A stretch of 34,124 nt of DNA from a virus: IMG/VR virus record IMGVR_UViG_3300013104_000734, positions 1 through 34,124 of that record. The stretch is one strand, 5' to 3'. This document shows positions 28,906-34,124 of this stretch, piece after piece (within the stretch, counting starts at the first letter, position 1; each line of letters opens with the position of its first letter). The notes beneath the pieces were generated by a model, which made no database searches, was not told where the DNA came from, and saw only the letters and a program-made list of their open reading frames with translations. The position numbers and the translations under genes are program-made.

Positions 28906-29322
28906 TCACGCCTCCCCCGCCTCCGTGCGCTCAAGGATGTTCGCGAGGATCGGATTGAGGATGGCTCCGATCTGGCGGGGTTCTCCATCGTCAATGACGA
29001 CCGTGACGCGGGCGTTTTTCACCGGCTCGGCAAACTGATATACCGGAAGGAACCGGCTATCGTTCACACCCATCGCGTCGGCGATGCCGTCGAAATAGGG
29101 CTTCATGCGATTGGCGAAGTTCACCCGGTCACTGCGCCGATCTGGCGGGTAGAAGGTGATAATCAGGCGGATGTCGCCGGATGGGCTAGATGGCGCAGCG
29201 CCAGCAGTCATTGCCGCAGCCTTAGCCCACGCGCGATACTTGGCCGTAACCGCCGCCTTGCCGCGCCAGTGACCGTTTGCATGTCCTGATAGTGAGGAGG
29301 GTGGCCAGGGAAGCTCGATCAC
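28906..29322 (-). CDS. rusA: RusA-like Holliday junction resolvase (138 aa)
   Basis: Endonuclease that cuts four-way DNA junctions. Start at GTG 29322, overlapping the previous stop (GTGA), giving the family-typical beginning MIELPWPPSSLSGHANGHWR. RusA hallmarks: FYPPDRRSDRVNFANRMKPY (about 58-77) with Asp61/Asp65 and Lys74, then FDGIADAMGVNDSRF with Asp78, Asp82 and Asp88, and YQFAEPVKNARVTVVI at the end. The frame is open upstream, but that is a shadow of the 76-aa gene. Acts in recombination or packaging-substrate processing. Confidence 0.75.
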   Translation of the reverse strand: MIELPWPPSSLSGHANGHWRGKAAVTAKYRAWAKAAAMTAGAAPSSPSGDIRLIITFYPPDRRSDRVNFANRMKPYFDGIADAMGVNDSRFLPVYQFAEPVKNARVTVVIDDGEPRQIGAILNPILANILERTEAGEA

Positions 29323-29549
29323 GCTGCCAGCCTTTCGGCCGGCACATCTTCGGCTAGCCAATAATCGGTGATGTCCCAATCGTTCGGATGGCGGCGATCC
29401 TTGCGCCAATCCCATTTGCGGGAACCGGCGGCGATAGGCTCAGCTTTGATCCCATCCCGCGCGGACGCACCAGCGCATTGTCCGTTGGCATAACGGACAA
29501 TGACCATCGTCTCAGGACGGACAGGAGAAACACCGCCAGTGTGCTTCAT
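29319..29549 (-). CDS. hypothetical protein (76 aa)
   Basis: Starts at ATG 29549, overlapping the previous stop (ATGA). MKHTGGVSPVRPETMVIVRY, ANGQCAGASARDG, then a Trp/Arg/Asp-rich end (WDITDYWLAEDVPAERLAA). Small, Trp-rich C-terminal part is protein-like, but no family is recognised. Ends in a GTGA overlap with the RusA-like gene. Confidence 0.6.
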   Translation of the reverse strand: MKHTGGVSPVRPETMVIVRYANGQCAGASARDGIKAEPIAAGSRKWDWRKDRRHPNDWDITDYWLAEDVPAERLAA

Positions 29550-29908
29550 GCCGCTTCCGCCGATTGCTGTTCGATCGCCTCGCGGAGAAGTACCCGATTG
29601 TTGAGGCGGCGGCGGATCGCATGGATGTCGGCGGCGAGGTCGTTATCCTTGCCGATGAGGCCATCGATTATGCGGATGCCGTGCATCACGGTGGTGTGAT
29701 CGCCACGGCGCAGATGGCGCGCGATCTCGGGAAGCGAACGTACAGTCATCTTGCGACCGAGCCACATGGCTATCTGACGTGGGCGGGCGACAACGCGGCT
29801 CCGACGTTCGGATAGCAGATCCAGCCGATCCAAGCCGTAGTGGTCGCATACGGTCGAGATGATCTCGCTCATGCGGGGGCAATGAAGGGCGATTGGCTCC
29901 TCGCTCAT
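29546..29908 (-). CDS. DnaA domain IV-like DNA-binding protein (120 aa)
   Basis: Free-standing version of the C-terminal DNA-binding domain of DnaA. RQIAMWLGRKMTVRSLPEIA then RHLRRGDHTTVMHGIRIID (residues about 44-82) matches the DnaA domain IV helix-turn-helix with its DHTTV signature. The N-terminal part (ISTVCDHYGLDRLDLLSERR) fits the preceding helices of the same domain. The AAA+ ATPase part is absent. Such a protein could bind host DnaA boxes or recruit or block host initiation. ATG 29908 overlaps the previous stop (ATGA); MSEIISTV (residue 13) is an alternative start. Confidence 0.8.
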   Translation of the reverse strand: MSEEPIALHCPRMSEIISTVCDHYGLDRLDLLSERRSRVVARPRQIAMWLGRKMTVRSLPEIARHLRRGDHTTVMHGIRIIDGLIGKDNDLAADIHAIRRRLNNRVLLREAIEQQSAEAA

Positions 29909-30234
29909 GATGTGAGCCCCAATTCCCGGGCGCGCGACATGAAAGCCTCGCGACCCATACCGAGATCGCTATTATGCCTCAGCCCGTAGACGATGCACCG
30001 CTTGAGCAATTCCTGGCTGGCGATGGTGGTGGCACACGTCAGGTCAAACCCTGCCTCCGCCATGGAGCGGTTGCCGTTCAGGCGATAATGGGTCGCGCAC
30101 CGCTTCGTGCAAAAGCGCTGGCGCGTCCAATTCAGGATTGAAAGACCATATGGCCGGGTGAAGGGCCTGTCGCAGAACGCGCAATCCTTCTCCTCGACTA
30201 TCTCAAGGTTTTTGACTTTAAGCCCCCCGGCCAT
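29905..30234 (-). CDS. zinc-ribbon-like hypothetical protein (109 aa)
   Basis: Starts at ATG 30234, 2 bp after the previous stop. CAFCDRPF near residues 18-25 and FCTKRC near 41-46 make a CxxC...CxxxC zinc-ribbon-like motif at the N-terminus, followed by a helical part (GMGREAFMSRARELGL). A nucleic-acid-binding role is plausible. No named family recognised. Part of a tightly packed early operon. Confidence 0.6.
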   Translation of the reverse strand: MAGGLKVKNLEIVEEKDCAFCDRPFTRPYGLSILNWTRQRFCTKRCATHYRLNGNRSMAEAGFDLTCATTIASQELLKRCIVYGLRHNSDLGMGREAFMSRARELGLTS

Positions 30235-30236
30235 GC

Positions 30237-30707
30237 TCAGCCCCTCCGGCTCGAATATGGGAGAGCGAAGGCGATGACGTTGTCCGCCGCCTCAGTGGCT
30301 TCTGGCTCTTCCGTGTGATCGATGATGTTGTCGGCAGCCAGGCGAGCAAACCGGGCAACCTCGCCCATCATGTTCGCGGCAGCGAGCGCCGGGGCATTGA
30401 CGGATGCGTTATCCAGCGACGCACCTGCGTAGCCGATCGATGCCAGAACCGTATTCACCGCGCGCGGACCAGCAGCGTAGAGCAGCGATAGCATTTGGTG
30501 CGCGTGAATCGGGCGGAACTTGGCCGGATCGCGCGACAGGATCGCATCGATCTGGTAGATGTTCACACCGCTATCGTTGGCGAGGCTCTCCCGCGTTGCG
30601 GTACGCTCGACATGGATGGCGGTGTAGAGCGCCTTGCGGAGATCGTTCCGCAAACGTTCGTCCGAAACGATTCCGCCATCTTGGGCGGAATTTGTGCGGT
30701 GCGGCAT
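30237..30707 (-). CDS. helix-turn-helix phage regulator, CII-like (156 aa)
   Basis: ESLANDSGVNIYQIDAILSR then DPAKFRPIHAHQMLSLLYAA (residues about 40-80) is a helix-turn-helix with the layout of phage CII-type regulators. The C-terminal part is acidic and helical (AADNIIDHTEEPEATEAADN), perhaps for oligomerisation. In lambda-type regulation, a CII-like factor in the cro operon activates repressor and integrase promoters. Assignment by general shape and position only. Confidence 0.55.
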   Translation of the reverse strand: MPHRTNSAQDGGIVSDERLRNDLRKALYTAIHVERTATRESLANDSGVNIYQIDAILSRDPAKFRPIHAHQMLSLLYAAGPRAVNTVLASIGYAGASLDNASVNAPALAAANMMGEVARFARLAADNIIDHTEEPEATEAADNVIAFALPYSSRRG

Positions 30708-30708
30708 G

Positions 30709-31038
30709 CTAGGCGGCCTCCCGATGCAAAAGATTGAGGTATTCAGGCTGCAAATGGGCGGCGATCACGCGGCCACCACGGATCTGCGTCTTGATCCCGC
30801 GCCCTTTGGCGTACATGTCGAGCATGTTCTGCCTGTTAGACCCGGGCCAAAGGTGAGCTGGGTTAACGCAGGCGCGATTGTCGCAACTGTGACAAATGAA
30901 CTGCCCCGCCGGAATCTCCCTGCGGTTGGCGAGAACCCACGCAACACGATGCGCCAAGCGGTACTGGCCTTCGACTTTGAAGCGGGCATAACCGCTAGAC
31001 TGGCGGTATCCGGTCCATTCAAGGACCCGTTCCGCCAT
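30709..31038 (-). CDS. HNH endonuclease (109 aa)
   Basis: HNH_3-type nuclease: GYARFKVEGQYRLAHRVAWV, then ICHSCDNRACVNPAHLWPGS and NRQNMLDM. The His of LAHRVAW and of ICHSC, the Asn of the DNRACVNP loop and the final HLW/Asn form the beta-beta-alpha-metal centre, and the Cys pair probably holds zinc. Start ATG 31038 with GAGGT about 5 nt upstream; that site lies inside another ORF. Small HNH genes are mobile in phages; this one could be a homing-type insertion. Confidence 0.8.
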   Translation of the reverse strand: MAERVLEWTGYRQSSGYARFKVEGQYRLAHRVAWVLANRREIPAGQFICHSCDNRACVNPAHLWPGSNRQNMLDMYAKGRGIKTQIRGGRVIAAHLQPEYLNLLHREAA

Positions 31039-31196
31039 TCGGACCTCGCGGCTATTCTCTGGGAGATGGACCGAAGATTCCGCCCGACCAATTCCAGCAG
31101 GGGAACCGTGTCGAACTCAGTCCATGTGCGCTCTGCGAGGCTCCCAGCAATGGCAGCACTGATCGGGCCCATTCGCTTGGAATTGAAGCGGGTCAT
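30765..31196 (-). CDS. ORF with a good start that overlaps the HNH gene (143 aa as read)
   Basis: ATG 31196 has GGGAGG about 6 nt upstream and follows the previous stop directly, so translation probably starts here. The first about 60 residues (MTRFNSKRMGPISAAIAGSL, then TWTEFDTVPLLELVGRNLRS and ISQRIAARSEWRNGSLN) look real, but from about 31025 onward the frame only shadows the HNH gene. Either a genuine short gene that was cut by the HNH insertion, or a frameshift joins the two. Function unknown. Confidence 0.4.
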   Translation of the reverse strand: MTRFNSKRMGPISAAIAGSLAERTWTEFDTVPLLELVGRNLRSISQRIAARSEWRNGSLNGPDTASLAVMPASKSKASTAWRIVLRGFSPTAGRFRRGSSFVTVATIAPALTQLTFGPGLTGRTCSTCTPKGAGSRRRSVVAA

Positions 31197-31358
31197 TCAC
31201 CCCTCCCCATGATTGATGAAGTCGGCCTCGCAAGACCAATCGGCGCCATTGTCGCCGGTATCGTCAGTCGTCTGGCGCCAAGAGCGGAACTCAAGGATGA
31301 GACCGACGAGAACGGCGACGTAGAGCGCGCCCACGACAAGGGCCTGACCAATGGTCAT
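31197..31358 (-). CDS. small membrane protein (53 aa)
   Basis: Start at ATG 31358 (the frame is open much further, but that part is not coding) with AAAAGGA about 8 nt upstream. MTIGQALVVGALYVAVLVGL starts a single transmembrane helix (residues about 5-24), followed by an acidic, Thr/Asp-rich tail (RQTTDDTGDNGADWSCEADF). Unknown role in the early operon. Confidence 0.55.
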   Translation of the reverse strand: MTIGQALVVGALYVAVLVGLILEFRSWRQTTDDTGDNGADWSCEADFINHGEG

Positions 31359-31522
31359 GCGGATGTCCTTTTGGATGGAATGGAAACCGCCGGGGCCATG
31401 GGGGAAGCCCCGGCGGCACGCGCTGACCGGGAGGCGTGGCCGCGCGAAACTGGAATGAACCGCAGCGCGCAAACGAATGCGCCGTCTTTGCGGAGAAATG
31501 GGACTGGTTGGGGATCGCTCAT
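31355..31522 (-). CDS. possible small protein between cro and the membrane protein (55 aa)
   Basis: ATG 31522 overlaps the cro stop (ATGA) and the TGA at 31355-31357 overlaps the next ATG in the same way, which argues for a real coupled gene. It starts MSDPQPVPFLRKDGAFVCAL and continues RFIPVSRGHASRSARAAG, becoming low-complexity where a strong hairpin (31387-31416) lies. That hairpin inside the frame is a reason for doubt. Confidence 0.35.
   Translation of the reverse strand: MSDPQPVPFLRKDGAFVCALRFIPVSRGHASRSARAAGASPMAPAVSIPSKRTSA
31384..31416 (-). terminator. strong GC-rich hairpin after cro
   Basis: Perfect 10-bp stem CCGCCGGGGC/GCCCCGGCGG (31387-31396 with 31407-31416) with a 10-nt loop; on the minus strand it is followed only by TTTCC. 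It could attenuate transcription after cro, or pause it where an antiterminator acts, like lambda tR1. It lies inside a possible 55-codon gene. Confidence 0.4.
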
Positions 31523-31731
31523 GCGGCGGCGGCCCTGCCAGATGCCCCGATAATGCGGGTAAGAGCGGCGTCCAAATTTTCGACTGTGCGGAGGTTCGCC
31601 CCGTTGCGGTCGTTTTTCCATCGCGAGGGGGTAGTTGTAGCAACACCAGCTTCGCGGCAGATTGCCGCCATGGATACATTATGGGCTTCGGCGCGGGCGT
31701 ATAGCCGCGAAACGGGGTCGTCATGTTCCAT
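31519..31731 (-). CDS. cro: Cro-like HTH repressor (70 aa)
   Basis: Small helix-turn-helix protein divergent to the CI-like gene, the lambda Cro position. SRLYARAEAHNVSMAAICRE then AGVATTTPSRWKNDRNGANL (residues about 8-47) is the HTH, with helix 3 at TTTPSRWKN. It is the first gene of the leftward early operon. The ATG at 31731 has no ribosome site; the predicted transcript start falls on the ATG (see operator entry), so translation is probably leaderless. Confidence 0.75.
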   Translation of the reverse strand: MEHDDPVSRLYARAEAHNVSMAAICREAGVATTTPSRWKNDRNGANLRTVENLDAALTRIIGASGRAAAA

Positions 31732-31734
31732 GGT

Positions 31735-31820
31735 TAGGCATTATGTAGGCATTCATGCTTAGATGCAAGTGCAGAGTTGCCTACCCCGCCGCATAGGCAT
31801 GTTTGCTATGTCCGTGCCTA
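31735..31820. promoter_or_regulatory. cro/cI operator region with the cro promoter
   Basis: Leftward cro promoter (minus): -35 TTGCAT at 31763-31768, 17-bp spacer, -10 CATAAT at 31740-31745 (5 of 6); the transcript start falls at 31732-31731, the cro ATG. The operator TAGGCATTCATGCTTA (31746-31761) fills the spacer exactly. A second operator-like site TAGGCATGTTTGCTAT lies at 31794-31809 and half-sites TAGGCA (31735), TGCCTA (31778) and TGCCTA (31815) lie around it. I see no convincing promoter or ribosome site for cI on the plus strand. Consensus TAGGCA-N4-TGCYTA. Confidence 0.75.
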
Positions 31821-32470
31821 TGCCGGGGATAGATAACGACATTCAGCTTGTCCGCGATTTGATCGCGTGGACGGATAGCAACGCAAACCAGATCGCCAAA
31901 AAGATCGGGGTGGCAAACACCACACTCAACCGGTTTGCCAATGGAACCTCTCAAACGCGGCTCGGCAGGGGCACGCTCATTAAGCTGCGCGAGGCCTATC
32001 CACGATTTCCAGGGTTCGCGCTCGACTCCGATTTGCCGCCTGATGAAGGCGAAGTTGACCGGGACTATGTGCCGATCGCGGTTCTACCCTCCTACGGGGG
32101 TATGGGCGGTGGCGGAACCGGCGAGGGTGATCGGGTCATGGCGAAGTTGCCTCGCCGGCTGATCGAGGAAGAGTTGCGCGGGCAGCCCGGGGACTTCGAA
32201 CTTATCGACGTGAGGGGGGATAGCAACTTCCCGGAGTTTCACCACGGCGACCAGATATTGATCGATAAACGCGACCGCAATCCCGTGCAGCCTGGCTATT
32301 TCGCGCTTTGGGATGGCGACGGGTATGTCGTAAAAAAGGTTGAGCGCGTTCCTCAGCGGCGCGGGTGGTACCGCGTGTTTTCGGCTAACCTTCAATATCG
32401 CGAATACGAAGTGGAAGAGACCGATACCACTATCATGGGGAGGCCGGTATGGTTCGCGCGGCGACTTTAG
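31808..32470 (+). CDS. cI: CI-like repressor with S24 domain (220 aa)
   Basis: N-terminal HTH (SNANQIAKKIGVANTTLNRF, about 24-43) and C-terminal S24/LexA-type domain: Ser139 in RGDSNFPEFHHGDQILID and Lys176 or 177 in DGYVVKKVER form the usual Ser-Lys pair; the end TIMGRPVWFARRL is typical. The linker has a glycine run (SYGGMGGGGTGEG) instead of a plain Ala-Gly cleavage site, so RecA-triggered autocleavage is not evident. Start uncertain: ATG 31808 is my choice; 31763, 31799 and 31820 are in frame and none has a ribosome site. Its operators flank the immunity region. Maintains lysogeny. Confidence 0.8.
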   Translation: MSVPMPGIDNDIQLVRDLIAWTDSNANQIAKKIGVANTTLNRFANGTSQTRLGRGTLIKLREAYPRFPGFALDSDLPPDEGEVDRDYVPIAVLPSYGGMGGGGTGEGDRVMAKLPRRLIEEELRGQPGDFELIDVRGDSNFPEFHHGDQILIDKRDRNPVQPGYFALWDGDGYVVKKVERVPQRRGWYRVFSANLQYREYEVEETDTTIMGRPVWFARRL

Positions 32471-32757
32471 CTACTTGCTTATTGCTTGCCTCTTGTGATG
32501 CGCCGCCACAGCAGCAGGCTGAGAAACAGGTTGTTCATGAGAGCAACCCTGAAGTTGGCCGCTATGTCGTGGTGCACAGCCCACATGTTGAGCGCGATAC
32601 AATTTTGCTCGACACCGTGACCGGCAAAACTTGGCAACTAACGCAGTACACCTTCCTGAAGGATGATCCTGTGGGCTGGGAGCCTATGGCTCGCGGTGAT
32701 GACGACGATGAATATAAGCGCATGGTAACGTCGCACGGGCTCAAACAAAAAAAATAG
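32449..32757 (+). CDS. small lipoprotein co-transcribed with cI (102 aa)
   Basis: Begins MVRAATLATCLLLASCDAPP: signal peptide with lipobox LASC and acylated Cys at residue 16, then a small soluble domain with strands (VGRYVVVHSPHVERDTILLD, GKTWQLTQYTF) and a Lys-rich end. ATG 32449 is inside the end of cI and has GGGAGG 6 nt upstream, so it is read with cI in the lysogen. Such lysogen-expressed envelope lipoproteins often block superinfection or change the surface (compare Cor, Llp); function here is inference. Confidence 0.75.
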   Translation: MVRAATLATCLLLASCDAPPQQQAEKQVVHESNPEVGRYVVVHSPHVERDTILLDTVTGKTWQLTQYTFLKDDPVGWEPMARGDDDDEYKRMVTSHGLKQKK

Positions 32758-32807
32758 GCATCCCTGCTTATTTTGTGCTTGACGGCATAGGCATTCCTGC
32801 CTAAACA
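32755..32807 (+). promoter_or_regulatory. second CI operator pair with rightward promoter
   Basis: Operators TAGGCATCCCTGCTTA at 32755-32770 and TAGGCATTCCTGCCTA (perfect palindrome) at 32788-32803 share the consensus of the cro/cI sites. Between and over the second lies a promoter: -35 TTGACG at 32779-32784, 17-bp spacer, -10 TAAACA at 32802-32807 (3 of 6). The repressor would therefore also shut off the operon starting at 32878, as lambda CI does at OL and OR. The first site overlaps the end of the lipoprotein gene. Confidence 0.7.
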
Positions 32808-32877
32808 CTCTCCCTGTCACCGGGCGCCGATCCCGTAAGGCGTTGAAACGCTCGGTGGCTTCACAGGGAGACCACCG

Positions 32878-33117
32878 ATGGCGAACGTCGCCGACTTGCT
32901 CACAGAACTCGATAGCGCAGCGGTTGCGCTGGAAGAGGCGTCCAAGCTCTTGTTCGCCAAGGGCCTGCAAGGCTCGGCGAGCATCATCATGGGTCACGCT
33001 GACCGTGCCCGCGCCGCCATCGCTAAGGCTGAGGCTGAGGCTGAGGCTGAAGCTCAAGCCGCCCTCAACTCAGAAAACAGCGAGATGATCGCCCTGTCTA
33101 ATGGGCGGTTGGCGTGA
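32878..33117 (+). CDS. hypothetical protein with Ala-Glu tail (79 aa)
   Basis: First gene of the rightward operon; ATG 32878 with GGGAG about 7 nt upstream. Helical: MANVADLLTELDSAAVALEE, then KGLQGSASIIMGHADRARAA and a short run of AE repeats encoded by GCTGAG units, which makes the C-terminal helix. Function unknown. Confidence 0.6.
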   Translation: MANVADLLTELDSAAVALEEASKLLFAKGLQGSASIIMGHADRARAAIAKAEAEAEAEAQAALNSENSEMIALSNGRLA

Positions 33118-33299
33118 TGGTCTGGTTGGCAAATCAGGCGATGGATGCGGCTCGGTTCATCATATCGGCGGCAGGCGGCCTCGTGATCGGCGCCGCGTGC
33201 GCAATGGGCCTCGAAAAGCTCGGGATCGATGAGGGTGTAGCATGGAAGTGCTGCATATCGATCTTCTTCATCCTCATGGTTTGGGTGGTTAAGGCATGA
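33117..33299 (+). CDS. small two-helix membrane protein (60 aa)
   Basis: Starts at ATG 33117, sharing TGATG with the previous stop (GTG 33114 is an alternative). Two hydrophobic stretches (FIISAAGGLVIGAACAMGL, CISIFFILMVWVVKA). Overlaps the next gene's ATG by 4 bp. Unknown role. Confidence 0.55.
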   Translation: MVWLANQAMDAARFIISAAGGLVIGAACAMGLEKLGIDEGVAWKCCISIFFILMVWVVKA

Positions 33300-33565
33300 G
33301 CGCTCTTCTGCTCTGCTGCGGCTGCGACGCCATCCGCGATGTCGAGCGCGCCTTCTGTGCGTCATGTGGCGAGGCAACGGATAGCTACGCCTACGAACCT
33401 ACAGAGCGCGAAACCTTCGTCATGAAGCAGCGCCAGTGCACACCCGTCGCTTTCGAGCGCTCCGCCACATTCGACGGTGATCCCATCTCTCCTGCCACCG
33501 CTGACGAAATACGCCAGCTTGGTCGGCCAACCCTTCATATCAATTATAATCGGAAGGCAGCGTAA
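33296..33565 (+). CDS. small Cys-rich protein (89 aa)
   Basis: Starts with ATGA overlap at 33296. MSALLLCCGCDAIRDVERAF then CASCGE: Cys pairs at residues 7-10 and 21-24 form a zinc-ribbon-like knuckle. The rest is a short acidic/polar part with no motif. Stop overlaps the next ATG (TAATG). Confidence 0.55.
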   Translation: MSALLLCCGCDAIRDVERAFCASCGEATDSYAYEPTERETFVMKQRQCTPVAFERSATFDGDPISPATADEIRQLGRPTLHINYNRKAA

Positions 33566-34124
33566 TGGCGGCGAAGAAACTATACAGCTTCAACGATCAT
33601 CCCGAGCATAAGGCTCGGCTTGGTGATTGGGCCAATAAGTGGATCGCGAATGCGATGTCCACTTCCGCCATGACCGAGGACGAGCGCGAGCTTTGCCGTA
33701 AAGCCGCGAAGGGGCTCTATGAAGCGGCAGGTTTGCCAGCGCCAAAGCATATTGTTTTCGTGCCGTCACCATTCGTCTTGCGGTTTGCAGGAGGTTTCGC
33801 TGCAGCGCGCTGGTATCTCCATCATCAGCAAAAAACGCTTGCGGAAGCAAGCGCCACGCGCAGCGCCACGGACAGCGCCACGGACAGCGCCACGCGCAGC
33901 GCCACGCGCAGCGCCACGCGCAGCGCCACGTACAGCGCCACGTACAGCGCCACGGACAGCGCCACGCGCAGCGCCACGTACAGCGCCACGTACAGCGCCA
34001 CGGACAGCGCCACGCGCAGCGCCACGGACAGCGCCACGGCCAGCGCCACGGACAGCGCCACGTACAGCGCCACGTACAGCGCCACGGACAGCGCCACGGA
34101 CAGCGCCACGGACAGCGCCACGTA
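33565..34124 (+). CDS. phage protein with Ser-Ala-Thr-X tetrapeptide repeats, incomplete
   Basis: Starts at ATG 33565 (TAATG overlap) and stays open to the window edge. The N-terminal 95 residues are a charged helical part (MAAKKLYSFNDHPEHKARLG..., TEDERELCRKAAKGLYEAAG) and a hydrophobic VPSPFVLRFAGGFAAARWYL segment. From residue 96 the protein is 22 tetrapeptides Ser-Ala-Thr-X, with X being Asp, Arg, Tyr or once Ala. The array continues out of the window, so the C-terminus is unknown. The N-terminus recalls phage proteins with the same repeats (memory only). Likely structural role for the array; function not known. Confidence 0.75.
   Translation, partial: MAAKKLYSFNDHPEHKARLGDWANKWIANAMSTSAMTEDERELCRKAAKGLYEAAGLPAPKHIVFVPSPFVLRFAGGFAAARWYLHHQQKTLAEASATRSATDSATDSATRSATRSATRSATYSATYSATDSATRSATYSATYSATDSATRSATDSATASATDSATYSATYSATDSATDSATDSAT
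33850..34124 (+). repeat. 12-bp coding minisatellite (AGC GCC ACG NNC)
   Basis: At least 22 complete copies of a 12-bp unit plus part of a 23rd, cut by the window end. Only the fourth codon changes (CGC, GAC, TAC, once GCC); the other nine bases are invariant in all copies. A longer unit R-Y-Y-D recurs, which suggests copying of four-unit blocks by unequal exchange. No stop codons occur in any frame, which explains the long opposite-strand ORF. Confidence 0.95.

Noticed and set aside
31197-31724. 175-codon form of the 53-aa membrane protein
   Set aside because: The extra N-terminal part runs antisense-like through cro in another frame with poor composition; ATG 31358 has its own ribosome site.
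33825-34121. Minus-strand ORF of Ala-Leu-Ser/Tyr-Val-Ala-Leu repeats
   Set aside because: It is the mirror of the 12-bp minisatellite, which has no stop in any frame; the plus-strand frame has a coupled start, a non-repetitive N-terminus and operon context.
33850-34124. CRISPR-like array
   Set aside because: Units are 12 bp, directly adjacent, without spacers, and in frame with a coding gene.
33565-34124. Diversity-generating retroelement target
   Set aside because: No reverse transcriptase or template repeat in the window and changes are whole repeat units, not adenine-specific substitutions.

Overview
The window reads as most of the genome of a temperate, short-tailed (podovirus-like) phage or prophage of a high-GC proteobacterium. 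An alphaproteobacterial, possibly sphingomonad-like host is my inference from the style of the proteins, the frequent GTG/TTG starts and the GC-rich composition; nothing in the sequence names the host. The virion genes (terminase, P22/SU10-type portal, SU10-type capsid, adaptor, P22 gp10-like tail protein, large ejection-type protein, spike with an SGNH hydrolase) come without a tape measure or sheath, which fits a podovirus. The S24-type repressor with operators and a Cro-like gene indicates a temperate life cycle. No integrase or attachment site is visible.

Layout. (i) 1-2981, plus strand: accessory or early genes, namely a frameshifted cytosine-5 DNA methyltransferase, several short unknown genes and a DUF1643 protein. 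(ii) 3241-26470, minus strand: the late operon, read from right to left. Its order is small leader genes, terS, terL, portal, scaffold, major capsid, adaptor, tail, ejection proteins, fibre and spike, small membrane proteins, a calcineurin-like phosphoesterase, endolysin, a small membrane protein and nested Rz/Rz1 spanins. (iii) 9878-11926: a cassette inside the late operon with its own divergent control region. It has a 48-residue ribbon-helix-helix repressor (probably leaderless) with TATGTC-type operators, three minus-strand genes (one resembling the RAMP/Cas7 fold), a 3' array of GGC-rich pentamers and an intrinsic terminator. (iv) 26581-31731, minus strand: the early replication operon from cro to a strong terminator, with an HNH nuclease, a HTH regulator, a free-standing DnaA domain IV, a RusA-like resolvase, a lambda O-like protein with iterons in its gene, and a loader-like protein. 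(v) 31735-32807: immunity region with cro, cI, a lipoprotein read together with cI, and operators of the form TAGGCA-N4-TGCYTA on both sides. (vi) 32878-34124, plus strand: a second repressor-controlled operon ending in a gene with a 12-bp coding minisatellite (Ser-Ala-Thr-X) that runs off the window.

How it fits together. CI-like protein would silence both the leftward cro/replication operon and the rightward operon, because the same operator lies in the -35/-10 spacer of both promoters. The replication operon stops at the terminator near 26.6 kb, so late genes need read-through or a separate promoter; the 187-residue protein just upstream sits where phages often keep a late regulator. If the genome is circular, the rightward operon may continue into the plus-strand genes at 1-2981 and meet the lysis genes head-on.

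The best candidates for something undescribed are the autonomous cassette at 9.9-11.9 kb (RAMP-like protein plus pentamer repeat plus RHH repressor) and the SAT-X repeat protein. Several genes of 42-59 codons were found by reading the gaps (3081-3260, 6432-6560, 11519-11665, 21483-21638, 27632-27802, 31355-31522).
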